From positions 1-8,271 of the forward strand of contig CADBRY010000204.1 of the NCBI GenBank assembly GCA_902797195.1: a DNA stretch of 8,271 bases. Direction: 5' to 3'. The translations under genes and the position numbers were made by a program. Shown here in pieces: positions 1 through 7,114 of this stretch. How positions within the stretch are numbered: the stretch's first letter is position 1; each line of letters begins with the position of its first letter. The notes under the pieces are model-generated. The model was not told the DNA's origin. It saw nothing but the letters and a program-made list of their open reading frames with translations, and made no database searches. This DNA comes from an uncultured Eubacteriales bacterium (GTDB taxonomy: Bacteria; Bacillota; Clostridia; Peptostreptococcales; Anaerovoracaceae).

Positions 1-171
1 ATTTTTTGTGGTAATTAAATCTTATCACAAAGGTTGTGCTCTTTTTCTTTTATCTATTTAGGTTTCCCAATCTAACTTTATACTAAGGATACAGGATGCT
101 CATTTCGAGATAGACACAGGATGCTCATTTCGAGCATCCTGTATCTTACTGACGATTATCCGCTTAGGTGG
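1..171. other. Intergenic region downstream of the large secreted-protein gene
   Basis: This stretch follows the TAA stop of the large gene and contains no supported coding sequence. Its main content is the duplicated inverted repeat at 88-145, described separately. The outermost 60 bases are AT-rich and hold a weak inverted repeat, TTTGTG at 5-10 and CACAAA at 26-31. I see no convincing terminator T-tract on the minus strand and no tRNA or other RNA gene. The next gene to the left, if any, starts outside the window. Confidence 0.6.
88..145 (-). repeat. 25-bp tandem duplication forming a perfect hairpin, possible terminator or 3'-end structure
   Basis: The 19-base string ACAGGATGCTCATTTCGAG occurs at 91-109 and again at 116-134, a period of 25 bases. 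The second copy overlaps an inverted arm: ACAGGATGCTC at 116-126 pairs perfectly with GAGCATCCTGT at 132-142 around a five-base loop. The first copy can pair with the same right arm over 14 bases (88-101 with 132-145). One arm therefore has two competing partners. It lies 27 bases past the stop of the large gene, where a terminator is expected. However, neither alternative is followed by a T-run on the minus strand, so a standard intrinsic terminator is doubtful. It could be an mRNA 3'-end stabiliser or the remnant of a mobile intergenic repeat. The repeat itself is certain; the role is not. Confidence 0.85.
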
Positions 172-3100
172 TTATTTCACTTTGACCGGCACGGGGTTTG
201 AGATATTTCCGATGTAGGTGTCATTGCCGACCTTCTTGATCGCCCTTATCTGTACATAGTAGGTCTTGCCGCCTGCCAGCCCCTTCTTCGTGAAGGAGGT
301 TCCATTCTTACCAATGGTATTGATGTTCTTCGCAGCTCCGGCACCGTTCTTGTTGGTGGTGTACATCACCTGATAACCTGTGGCTCCCGGATCCTTGGCC
401 CATTTGATAGTGAAGCTTCCCTTGGAAGTTGAGCTGACTCCGATCTTCTGGACTGTGAAGAAGTAGCGGTGTACCACATTTGAGTACTTGCCCGTGGTTG
501 CTTTGTGAGTACTTGTCTCAGCGGTCTTGGCACGCACCTTAATATCATACAGACCCTTGATGCTGAGTTTTTTGATGGTCCCATTGCTAACATTTCCCGT
601 CACCTTCGTGGTGCCCCAGGTCTTGGAACTTCTTGCCTTGTATGCTATCTCATAACCCGCAGCATTTGATACCTTGTCATAGATAACTTTCTTGGTCTTT
701 GCCCCAGAGTTTGCAATAGTATTTCTGATGGTAGGCGTCCCCACTTTAGCTGCCGGCTTTGCATTCTTTTTAGCCTGCTTCAGGGCTGCATCAGCTGCGG
801 TCTTAGCCTTGTCGGCCGCCTCCTTGGCGGCGTCGGCTTTGGCGGCATTCTCTGTGGCCTTGTCCAGCATCTTCTGAGCCTTTTCTTTGTCTTTTTCTGT
901 CTGCGCCGCTTCAAGTGCCTTCTCCGCAGAGTCTACAGCCTTATCGGCTGCCGCTTTGGCTTTTTCGGCTTCTTCGACTGCTATAGCTGCATTATCAGCA
1001 GACTTCTGCGCCAGATCCACGGCGGTCTTACCAGGTGTCTTGGCGGCTATTTCAGCTGCTTTCTTGCTTGCATCTGCTGTCTTCTTGGCCTGTTCCGCAT
1101 CATCTGCCGCCTTATTGGCAAGCAGGGAATCTATTTCACCTTTGACTCTTGCGACTGTGGCATTCACCTCATCCACATCCTTTGCATTTTGCACATCGAT
1201 GATGCCCTTCAGTGCCGCCACATCCGCCTCATATGGGTTGCTTACATTTTCTCTTGCAGCTTCACCCAGGTCTCTCAGTTCTTCGATGGCGGCATCCTTG
1301 GCCATCTGGGTGGAATCTACGACCGTGACCTTGCAGTGCGGTGCTGCAATAGTTCCTTCACCGTATTCTCCCACACCTCTTCCTGTTGCTGAAACGATGT
1401 ATTCGCCTGGGTTCTCAAAGAGAATCTTTACCTTACCGTTTGCATCCGCCTTACCTCCGTTGATGCCCGTGAGGTAGCCTCGCTTATCCATGGTAGCTGC
1501 TGTGATTCCTTCGCCTGTGGGAGACAGAGTTGATGTGGTTCCATCCCAGTTTACTCTCATGAGAGACAGCTCAAACTCCTCTCCGGCATTGACTATAACA
1601 TTCTCCTCATCGAAACATGTGGGCACATCGTTCCAACCGTCACGATTCATGAACATGTCGAACACATTTCCGCTTTCAAGAGTTGTTCCGTATGTGCTTC
1701 CGCTCATGGACAGGTTGTTGTCAATATACCGAACCATATTCATGGTTTCCACACCGAAGGCTTTAGTATTCCATCCGCTGGGCATGGAAATGTAGTCATC
1801 CTTTGTCTCGGCAGTGAAGGCATCTCCAAATTTCATCTTATGGAGAGTATAAAGGACGTCGGCTACAGTTACCTTGTCTCCATTATCACTTGCGTAATCT
1901 CCGAAATCTCCATAGGATTCCGCCGCGTGGCTGGATACTTTTACATCCTGAGGTACGATATCAAACTTGTCGGCTTCCTCGAAGTTTCTTACAGCTGCTT
2001 CGATGTCTACAGAAACTTCCTCATCCATAGGTCCGACGGAAAGTGTGGCGTAAGGTGCCACGAAGTGGTCATCCTGTACCGCCTCGTCATAAGGTATGGA
2101 CTTGGCCGTAATGACGTACTTGCCCTCCGGGACACCGGGTATTAAAGCGATTCCCGCGTTATCAGCCGTAGCTGTAGCAACTTCATTTCCATCGGCATCT
2201 ATAACGCTTACCACAGCGCCTTCCATGGGCATCTCTTCACTGTCACCCGCCTTGCCGGCCTGTTTGCCATATACCTTTACCGCTACCTCACCGGGTTTCT
2301 CCGTTTCGTATGCATTTTCTTCAAAGTACAGCAGTTTATCTCTGTGCTTTGACGTTCCATAGATCCAGACATTGAGCATATCTCCGTCTTCGAGAACGGT
2401 ATCATAGGCAACGCTGCCCAGCTCATCATCGTCCGGATATGTGGGATAGCTGTAGTTCACATAGTATCCCAGATTCATTGTGGATTGTCCGAAGAGCTTT
2501 GTTATGGTGCCTCCCTTATTCATGACGAGATAGTCTGTCGGATTCTCGGTAAAGGCCTCCCCATAGATCGCCTGATGCAGCACCACCATACCGTCTATGG
2601 CCACGACTTTATGTTTGTATTCAGCCGGCTTCTCGTAGCCAAGATTTGTGGCCGCATCCGACTTCACTGTCGCAGGATAAAGAGCCTTGGTAAATGCATT
2701 CTCCTTGTCCTGTCCAAGGATATTGATTGATACGGATGTTGGGTTAACGGAATCCATAGCCTTGACCAGAGCAGCCTTCAGATCGTTTGTGGCAGCAAGG
2801 AGAGCAAGGTCATCGGAAGTATCATCTGAGTATACATCCTCGGCATCCTTTATGGCATCCTTGAGGGCTGCCTTTGCTTCGGCGGGATACTCGCCCTCGC
2901 CGTCTCCTGTGACCATGGCTTCTTCAAAAGCCTCAGCTTCGGCTATGACCTTCGCCAGATCTTCCTTCGTAAGCTGGCTGTTTGTCTTTATCTTGTCCAG
3001 CTCTGCTTTGGCTGCAGTAACCGCATCGTCTACAGCTGCCTTATCTTCAGATGCATTGATGGCGTCCTGGCCTGCAGATATGGCCGCAGCTAGCTCTTTT

Positions 3101-4947
3101 TTCTGCGGAGCGCGGTAATCAGCTTCGTCCTTATATGACTTCAGCTCATCGATCTTTTCCTGCTTGTAGTTCTTAAGCTCTTCAGCTGCATCAGCATCTT
3201 CTGCGTTAAGGACCTGCAGGTTGACTGTGTATGTATCCTCACTGTCTTCTTTGCCGTCGTTAGCCTTGAATACGATCACATGATTACCGACTTCACTCCA
3301 GGTGGCGGTATATGATGTTCCCTCGACAGCTGTGAATTCACCATCGTCCACAGAAACCTTATAGGTCATGGAATCTCCGTTAAGATCCTCAAAGATTCCC
3401 TCCAGGCTTACGGTATAACCATTTCCAACTTCCACAAAGTCAGCTATAGATGTGTCGCCCTTTACCGTGGGTTTTTCATTGAGGTCGACAGTTGTCTCCG
3501 TTGCCAGGATCACTATCGGTACTTCGACTGTACGAGACTGCATAAGATCAGCATATCTTTGACTGGTTACTGTAGCTGTGCACGTAACTTCCTTGTCATC
3601 CGTTCCTGTAGGTCTTGTCACCCGTCCGCTGGAAACATTGCTGGTGTATGCCCATGTGATCTTCGCGCCGCTGTTGCCAATATTGGAAGTTCCATAGGTG
3701 ATTTCTCCCGTTTCGGCATCATAGTATCCTCTGTATACCGGCTGAAGATTCGTAGTGACTTTCTGAGGATTCAGATTATCTTTTTTTATGGTGTTAAAGC
3801 TTATGTCGTTTGCTACCGCATCCAGGTAAGCGTTCTCCGCATCCAGTTCTTCCTGGGTCATAGGCAGCACCGTGACCGGGTAAGACCTTGTGCTGGTCAC
3901 GCCGTTTTTGCTGAGAGTCAGACTCAGTCTAGTCTGCTTCGCTTCTCCTCCGATTTCATCTCTCTTCGGATAGGCACGCAGTGTTCTGACTTCGATAACA
4001 TCTGGATTTGAGGATTTCCACTGAGCTCTGATCCCGCTGGGAGTTCTGGGAGCGTTAGGCAGCTGAAGATCCTGATCCACCGCATCCAGATCGGTCTCAT
4101 CTCCCGAAAAGTAGTTTTTGATGGGTTCAATCTGATCCCATGCCGCCGCCAGATCTGCTTCTGCCGCAGCTTTATCATCCTCGGAATAGGCTTTGATCGT
4201 TATCGGGAACTCAAGATTGATGTCGGCAGGATCCTCTCCCTTATATCCCATGTAGTCGGCCATGCTATATTCATCTGCCCAGTAAACTCTTGCCTTTACA
4301 GTGCAGGATACATCTCCCGTCTCAAAGGGTGGACGGTTAACGGTTATTCCCGTATTTCCACTTTTGCTAAGGTAACCTTCGGGGATCTCCCAGTCCACCT
4401 TGATGCAGTAATATGAGTCGCCCGTTGAGATTTTAAGGCTGCTTGTGACTTCATCGGAGCTTGGATTACTTCCCAGGAAGTCCTCTTCCATAGAATCTGC
4501 AAATTCCTGCATATAGGCGGACTTCGTCGTAACATTCGCGGGAAGACTCACATCTACCTCTGCAAAATCTTCTTCGCTTTGAGTCTCCAGATAAAACACC
4601 ACACTATGAGTCGCTGCACTCCTGGGATAGGTTATGGTTCCATCAGTAGCTATTGCCTTTGCTGCTGCTGGCGTAGTTGTCTCCACCTCGGTGACCTCAA
4701 CGCCGGTGGCATTCTCATCCACTATAGCCTGAGCCATATCGATGACATTCGTGTCTTGTTTTGCCGTATAATCGGCATTCCATTGCACAGGGGACAGGGG
4801 ACTTGCCTCCTCCAGAGCAGTGATCGCTTTCGTCAGCTCTTCGCTCTCATCGGCGAAGACCGCATTCCCCGCAAAGGCCGGCATAAAAGCCAACATCATT
4901 GCAATGGACAGCATCACTGTCACGATGTGCCTGCTTAAACTTCTCAT
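172..4947 (-). CDS. B12-riboswitch-controlled secreted multidomain protein with two transcobalamin-like (DUF4430-like) modules
   Basis: This gene encodes a 1591-residue exported protein. Residues 1-32 form a signal peptide: basic MRSLSRH, a hydrophobic core, and probable cleavage after AVFA. Residues about 260-360 and 370-480 look like atrophied bacterial Ig domains (WKSSNPDVIEV; ITWAYTSN). Residues about 485-580 are a cadherin/Ig-like fold (DLNGD, NHVIVFKANDG), and 585-735 are charged FIVAR-like helices. A DUF4430-like domain at about 740-877 is followed by a carboxypeptidase-regulatory/Ig-like domain at 885-985 (MEGAVVSVIDADG). A second such domain at about 990-1112 is followed by another Ig-like domain to 1212. 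After a short helical segment comes an Ala/Lys-rich coil (1278-1397) and two FN3-like domains (about 1402-1495 and 1497-1591). No LPXTG, SLH or C-terminal membrane helix is visible, so surface retention must be indirect or absent. DUF4430 is related to the C-terminal domain of transcobalamin. Together with the cobalamin riboswitch in front, this suggests corrinoid binding outside the cell (inference). The start is fixed by AAGGAGA six bases upstream and by the signal peptide. Confidence 0.93.
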   Translation of the reverse strand: MRSLSRHIVTVMLSIAMMLAFMPAFAGNAVFADESEELTKAITALEEASPLSPVQWNADYTAKQDTNVIDMAQAIVDENATGVEVTEVETTTPAAAKAIATDGTITYPRSAATHSVVFYLETQSEEDFAEVDVSLPANVTTKSAYMQEFADSMEEDFLGSNPSSDEVTSSLKISTGDSYYCIKVDWEIPEGYLSKSGNTGITVNRPPFETGDVSCTVKARVYWADEYSMADYMGYKGEDPADINLEFPITIKAYSEDDKAAAEADLAAAWDQIEPIKNYFSGDETDLDAVDQDLQLPNAPRTPSGIRAQWKSSNPDVIEVRTLRAYPKRDEIGGEAKQTRLSLTLSKNGVTSTRSYPVTVLPMTQEELDAENAYLDAVANDISFNTIKKDNLNPQKVTTNLQPVYRGYYDAETGEITYGTSNIGNSGAKITWAYTSNVSSGRVTRPTGTDDKEVTCTATVTSQRYADLMQSRTVEVPIVILATETTVDLNEKPTVKGDTSIADFVEVGNGYTVSLEGIFEDLNGDSMTYKVSVDDGEFTAVEGTSYTATWSEVGNHVIVFKANDGKEDSEDTYTVNLQVLNAEDADAAEELKNYKQEKIDELKSYKDEADYRAPQKKELAAAISAGQDAINASEDKAAVDDAVTAAKAELDKIKTNSQLTKEDLAKVIAEAEAFEEAMVTGDGEGEYPAEAKAALKDAIKDAEDVYSDDTSDDLALLAATNDLKAALVKAMDSVNPTSVSINILGQDKENAFTKALYPATVKSDAATNLGYEKPAEYKHKVVAIDGMVVLHQAIYGEAFTENPTDYLVMNKGGTITKLFGQSTMNLGYYVNYSYPTYPDDDELGSVAYDTVLEDGDMLNVWIYGTSKHRDKLLYFEENAYETEKPGEVAVKVYGKQAGKAGDSEEMPMEGAVVSVIDADGNEVATATADNAGIALIPGVPEGKYVITAKSIPYDEAVQDDHFVAPYATLSVGPMDEEVSVDIEAAVRNFEEADKFDIVPQDVKVSSHAAESYGDFGDYASDNGDKVTVADVLYTLHKMKFGDAFTAETKDDYISMPSGWNTKAFGVETMNMVRYIDNNLSMSGSTYGTTLESGNVFDMFMNRDGWNDVPTCFDEENVIVNAGEEFELSLMRVNWDGTTSTLSPTGEGITAATMDKRGYLTGINGGKADANGKVKILFENPGEYIVSATGRGVGEYGEGTIAAPHCKVTVVDSTQMAKDAAIEELRDLGEAARENVSNPYEADVAALKGIIDVQNAKDVDEVNATVARVKGEIDSLLANKAADDAEQAKKTADASKKAAEIAAKTPGKTAVDLAQKSADNAAIAVEEAEKAKAAADKAVDSAEKALEAAQTEKDKEKAQKMLDKATENAAKADAAKEAADKAKTAADAALKQAKKNAKPAAKVGTPTIRNTIANSGAKTKKVIYDKVSNAAGYEIAYKARSSKTWGTTKVTGNVSNGTIKKLSIKGLYDIKVRAKTAETSTHKATTGKYSNVVHRYFFTVQKIGVSSTSKGSFTIKWAKDPGATGYQVMYTTNKNGAGAAKNINTIGKNGTSFTKKGLAGGKTYYVQIRAIKKVGNDTYIGNISNPVPVKVK
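757..1116 (-). other. Ala/Lys/Asp-rich coiled-coil stalk region of the secreted protein
   Basis: Residues about 1278-1397 are almost entirely Ala, Lys, Asp, Glu and Gln, with recurring units such as KAAADKAVDSAEKALEAA and AAKEAADKAKTAADAALK. There is no proline or glycine apart from one TPGK interruption near residue 1305. This is the composition of a long helix or coiled coil acting as a spacer or wall-spanning stalk between the Ig/DUF4430 part and the two terminal FN3-like domains. Its low complexity creates long open frames on the opposite strand, which are not genes. Confidence 0.8.
1312..2730 (-). other. Duplicated DUF4430-like plus Ig-like module inside the secreted protein
   Basis: Residues about 740-985 and 990-1212 are two diverged copies of the same two-domain unit. 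Shared landmarks in order are VVLHQAIYGEAFT / LYTLHKMKFGDAFT, then NPTDYLVM / TKDDYISM, TKLFGQSTMN / TKAFGVETMN, YYVNY / YIDNN, YDTVLEDGD / YGTTLESGN, and finally YFEENAYETEKPGE / CFDEENVIVNAGE leading into an Ig-like strand pattern. The first copy keeps the Gly-Tyr-Tyr-Val-Asn signature typical of transcobalamin-C-terminal-like domains. The second has Val-Arg-Tyr-Ile-Asp instead, so ligand preference or binding may differ. The duplication is visible directly; the family assignment rests on recognised pattern and needs a profile search. Confidence 0.7.
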
Positions 4948-4960
4948 TCCACATCTCCTT
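4948..4960 (-). promoter_or_regulatory. Ribosome binding site of the large secreted-protein gene
   Basis: On the minus strand AAGGAGA occupies 4960-4954, six bases before the ATG at 4947-4945. It lies downstream of the leader terminator and is not part of that hairpin. Control therefore appears to be by transcription termination rather than by masking the ribosome binding site. Confidence 0.85.
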
Positions 4961-4979
4961 TCGCTTATTAAAACTAACT

Positions 4980-5015
4980 AAAAAAAGAACGCACCAGAAT
5001 AAATCCGTTACGTCC
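4980..5015 (-). terminator. Intrinsic terminator of the cobalamin riboswitch (expression platform)
   Basis: On the minus strand GGACGTAACGGA (5015-5004) pairs with TCTGGTGCGTTC (4998-4987) around the loop TTTAT. Eleven of twelve positions pair, counting three G-U pairs, with one A-G mismatch. The stem is followed at once by seven T (4986-4980). It lies between the aptamer and the ribosome binding site of the large gene, so it is the natural off-switch when cobalamin is bound. Two further hairpins lie between it and the aptamer: CGATGC/GCATCG (5050-5034) and CGACGTTT/AAATGTCG (5035-5015). The second shares its last base with the terminator stem. The exact antiterminator pairing is not resolved. 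Confidence 0.85.
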
Positions 5016-5060
5016 GACATTTTTCGCAAACGTCGATGCCTAAAGCATCGTTACTATCTC

Positions 5061-5259
5061 TTATCATAGGTCTTCTGGCTCATACGGCTGAAGCAAGCAT
5101 CGTCCACCTACTTCACTCGGTTCGCAGCCTTCTCAAGGTTTCCCTCAATGACCGACTTTCGTCACGGAACCGTTCCACCATACATACAGCACCGGTTAAT
5201 GCTCAGGATTCTCACCTGATTCCCTCATCCCTGCAACCATACATCACAGAGTCATGATA
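5061..5259 (-). promoter_or_regulatory. Cobalamin (B12) riboswitch aptamer
   Basis: The minus strand contains the conserved cobalamin-riboswitch elements in the right order. AGGGAA at 5225-5220 is followed directly by the stem CAGG/CCTG enclosing TGAGAAT (5218-5204). Next come the CCGGTGCTGTATG segment, a variable set of stem-loops, and the B12 box GAGCCAGAAGACCTATGAT at 5081-5063. P1 can form between ATGGTT (5240-5235) and GACCTAT (5072-5066) with one bulged base. An additional outer pairing TATCAT/ATGATA (5259-5254 with 5067-5062) is possible but unproven and partly exclusive with P1. The pattern closely resembles the btuB leader aptamer. It should sense adenosylcobalamin or a related corrinoid and, through the terminator downstream, switch off the large secreted-protein gene when the vitamin is plentiful. 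Confidence 0.93.
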
Positions 5260-5276
5260 GAGCTATATTTTTTTAT

Positions 5277-5305
5277 ATTCTACATTACATTTTTACGGCA
5301 ATCAA
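5277..5305 (-). promoter_or_regulatory. Sigma-70-type promoter for the riboswitch leader
   Basis: On the minus strand TTGATT (5305-5300) and TAGAAT (5282-5277) are separated by exactly 17 bases, and the region is AT-rich. A start near 5270 would place the whole aptamer in the leader. The promoter lies after the stop codon of the upstream TIM-barrel gene, so the secreted protein forms its own transcription unit. This is a consensus-match call without experimental support. Confidence 0.6.
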
Positions 5306-5306
5306 G

Positions 5307-5345
5307 GGATGAAATCATTCATCCAAAAGATGAATTCCTTCATCC
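5307..5345 (-). terminator. Hairpin directly behind the TIM-barrel gene, possible operon end
   Basis: Starting one base after the stop codon, GGATGAA (minus strand 5345-5339) pairs with TTCATCC (5313-5307). After a three-base internal loop, ATTCATC (5335-5329) pairs with GATGAAT (5323-5317) around a five-base loop. The hairpin is perfect except for that internal loop, but it is AT-rich and is followed by CTTGATTGCC rather than a T-run. It may end or stabilise the operon transcript. It also abuts the -35 box of the next promoter. Confidence 0.5.
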
Positions 5346-6119
5346 TCAGGTTCTGTCAAGGAGCCACCTGATGGACTCATGACACTTACGGCTTTCTATG
5401 GTCAATGTTGCATCCTCAGGGCAAAAATCATCGATAGCCCGAAGGACTTCATCCATATCAATGGCCCCTTCCGTCAGCGGCGCGTGAAGGTCATTTTTGC
5501 CATCATTGTTGTGAAGATGAAAATGTCCTATGAGTGGGCCAAGCTTTTCGATCCACCTTACCACGCCCGTGTCAGAGCATACATTCACATGCCCCACATC
5601 CAGACATATCCGCATCCTCGGGTCGTCCACCCCCACCACTATTTCCGACAGCATTTCAGGTTCCTCGTCCATGACATTCTCAAGGTAGACATTAAAATCA
5701 TCTGGCTTGTCCCTGAGAAAACTCTGCCAAAAACCAATGGACTCTTTTATGTGCCATTCAGGGTAGAATATCTGGGGAACATATCCCGTGTGCACAACCA
5801 TCCTCCTCAGACCCAGCTTCATAGTTCCCGCAGCCGCCTGGTCCAGTCTTTTCATGGCGAGCTCTCTGAAAAGATGATCGAAGGAAGCGGGGGCTATCTC
5901 GCAAAAAGGACCGTGGACAATTGCCTTTTCACGATCTTCTTCAAGATCGATCCCGCATTTTACTGCCTGCTTCCTCATCCTTTCAAGAGTGCCATCCATG
6001 GCGTCCTCATCGAGCCATTTTGAGATGCAGAACTGATTGTACTCTATTCCTATCCCATAGGAGGATATCTCCCGGGTTGCCATGTGCGAAAATGTTGAAA
6101 GATAAATTTGCCTTGTCAT
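5346..6119 (-). CDS. TIM-barrel metalloenzyme, AP endonuclease 2 / sugar isomerase superfamily
   Basis: This gene encodes a 257-residue soluble protein with the xylose-isomerase-like TIM-barrel pattern. Visible candidate metal ligands, in the order found in endonuclease IV, are H69 (HGPF), H110 (VVHTGY), E147 (VYLENV), D174 and H177 (LDVGH), H203 (HLHNNDG), D210 and H212 (NDLH), and E242 (IES). A GIEY strand lies near the N-terminus. The length suits this superfamily. The same scaffold also serves sugar-phosphate isomerases and epimerases, so the substrate is unknown. Its ATG overlaps the TGA of the S-component gene (ATGA). There is no strong ribosome binding site, so it is probably translated by coupling, and it shares the transporter operon. 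A role in processing the imported compound is plausible but is inference; a DNA repair role is the alternative. Confidence 0.82.
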   Translation of the reverse strand: MTRQIYLSTFSHMATREISSYGIGIEYNQFCISKWLDEDAMDGTLERMRKQAVKCGIDLEEDREKAIVHGPFCEIAPASFDHLFRELAMKRLDQAAAGTMKLGLRRMVVHTGYVPQIFYPEWHIKESIGFWQSFLRDKPDDFNVYLENVMDEEPEMLSEIVVGVDDPRMRICLDVGHVNVCSDTGVVRWIEKLGPLIGHFHLHNNDGKNDLHAPLTEGAIDMDEVLRAIDDFCPEDATLTIESRKCHESIRWLLDRT

Positions 6120-7114
6120 CTGTATATCCCGTATTTAATAATAATTCTGTCCAGTTTTTTTATGAAAACTCCGCCAAAGATAAAAACAAATATGGCTGCG
6201 GTCACTGCGTGTACCGCATCGTATGGCACCCCGGCTCTGTACAGTGTCCTGAGGGTCTTAAAGCTCACCGGATCCCCGCCTTCCAGAGGGGATGCGGTTA
6301 TCATGGCGCAGACATTCATCAGGCCTCCGTATACCACAAATGTGGTGAAGAAGGTGAACAGGGCCAGAGTAAGATTGTCCGCCGGTAGCCGTTTTCTCTG
6401 AAGGAGTACACCTGCCAGCAAACCTGCAGCTCCGAAGACATACAGTCTCCAGCCAAAGAAAGTTTCGTCTTCACCGGGAAGTATCATGAAGCTCACGTAG
6501 GCCAGAATGATGGAAAAAACCAAACACATCATCGGCCCTGCCACAGCACTTATACTTCCGCTACCGATCTCTATCAATCGTTTTTTCTCGCTGCCGTATT
6601 TTCTTCCGGATCTTATTCGGTTAAAGGCAACGCCGCCAAGAAAACCCAATATGCCCCAGCAGAACATCTGCCATGGTGTCCATGGCCCCTGCCCCATGTA
6701 GAAATTGCACACGAAGCGAGAAAGTGCGCCCACCAGAAACCCCGCTTCCGGTCCCAGTGCGATCCCTGAGATTATCACCAGCGCCGTCCCCGCCTGTATT
6801 GGAACGGTTATGTGAAAGAACATGTGGATAACCGTAGTTATAGCCGACATCATGGCTATCAGAACCACTTCCCTTGCCTTGGGTTTTCTCTTTTCGTATA
6901 TCATGAAAAAGGGAATGAGAGTGTAGATTATGATCAACAGACTCACAGGCATGTACATGCTCTGATCCAGAATAAGGGCTCCTGCTATGATCGTCGCCGG
7001 GATCAGTATGAAAATGAGAGCTGCCGCTGCCAGGGTGCGCTTGCGTGCTGCTGCTTCATATTGAGTCGTATCTTTTAACTCTCTTCCGCTGTCTGCCGTA
7101 TTTTCACAACGCAC
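6116..7114 (-). CDS. ECF-type vitamin transporter S component with two extra N-terminal helices
   Basis: From the GTG start this is a 332-residue integral membrane protein. Hydrophobic segments fall near residues 28-48, 52-73, 80-100, 106-134, 147-165, 185-209, 220-239, 246-270 and 297-318. The region from the third segment on resembles the core of an ECF substrate-binding subunit. It has an ALGPEAGFLVGALSRF segment and a GQGPWTPWQM motif that I associate with S components. Typical S components have about 180-200 residues and six helices, so the N-terminal pair and the long loops are extra. It directly follows the double ATPase gene. The substrate is not shown by the sequence. A corrinoid is suggested by the neighbouring riboswitch-controlled gene, but the riboswitch does not lie in front of this gene. 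An ATG at 7132 is in frame, but the Shine-Dalgarno lies downstream of it and favours the GTG. Confidence 0.85.
   Translation of the reverse strand: MRCENTADSGRELKDTTQYEAAARKRTLAAAALIFILIPATIIAGALILDQSMYMPVSLLIIIYTLIPFFMIYEKRKPKAREVVLIAMMSAITTVIHMFFHITVPIQAGTALVIISGIALGPEAGFLVGALSRFVCNFYMGQGPWTPWQMFCWGILGFLGGVAFNRIRSGRKYGSEKKRLIEIGSGSISAVAGPMMCLVFSIILAYVSFMILPGEDETFFGWRLYVFGAAGLLAGVLLQRKRLPADNLTLALFTFFTTFVVYGGLMNVCAMITASPLEGGDPVSFKTLRTLYRAGVPYDAVHAVTAAIFVFIFGGVFIKKLDRIIIKYGIYR

Noticed and set aside
5..31. Short inverted repeat as a terminator
   Set aside because: It has only six base pairs with a 15-base AT-rich loop, and no T-run follows it on either strand in the right direction.
88..145. 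CRISPR-like or direct-repeat array
   Set aside because: There are only two copies at 25-base spacing with a six-base gap, and the unit is part of an inverted repeat. There is no array and no cas gene.
692..1477. Long plus-strand open frames rich in Ala and Ser (692-877 and 887-1477)
   Set aside because: They are the antisense of the low-complexity Ala/Lys coil of the large minus-strand gene. They have no ribosome binding sites or recognisable domains.
2687..3118. Plus-strand 143-codon open frame
   Set aside because: It is antisense to the helical repeat region (residues about 610-750) of the secreted protein, and its composition mirrors that low complexity.
4847..5029. Minus-strand 60-codon open frame ending in the signal-peptide region
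   Set aside because: It runs through the terminator and the ribosome binding site of the large gene in another frame. It has no ribosome binding site of its own and no recognisable content.
5036..5257. Plus-strand 73-codon open frame
   Set aside because: It coincides with the cobalamin aptamer on the opposite strand, and the conserved RNA elements explain the sequence.
5379..6023. Plus-strand 214-codon open frame
   Set aside because: It lies wholly antisense to the TIM-barrel gene, whose metal-ligand motifs are clear. The plus-strand translation shows no family pattern.
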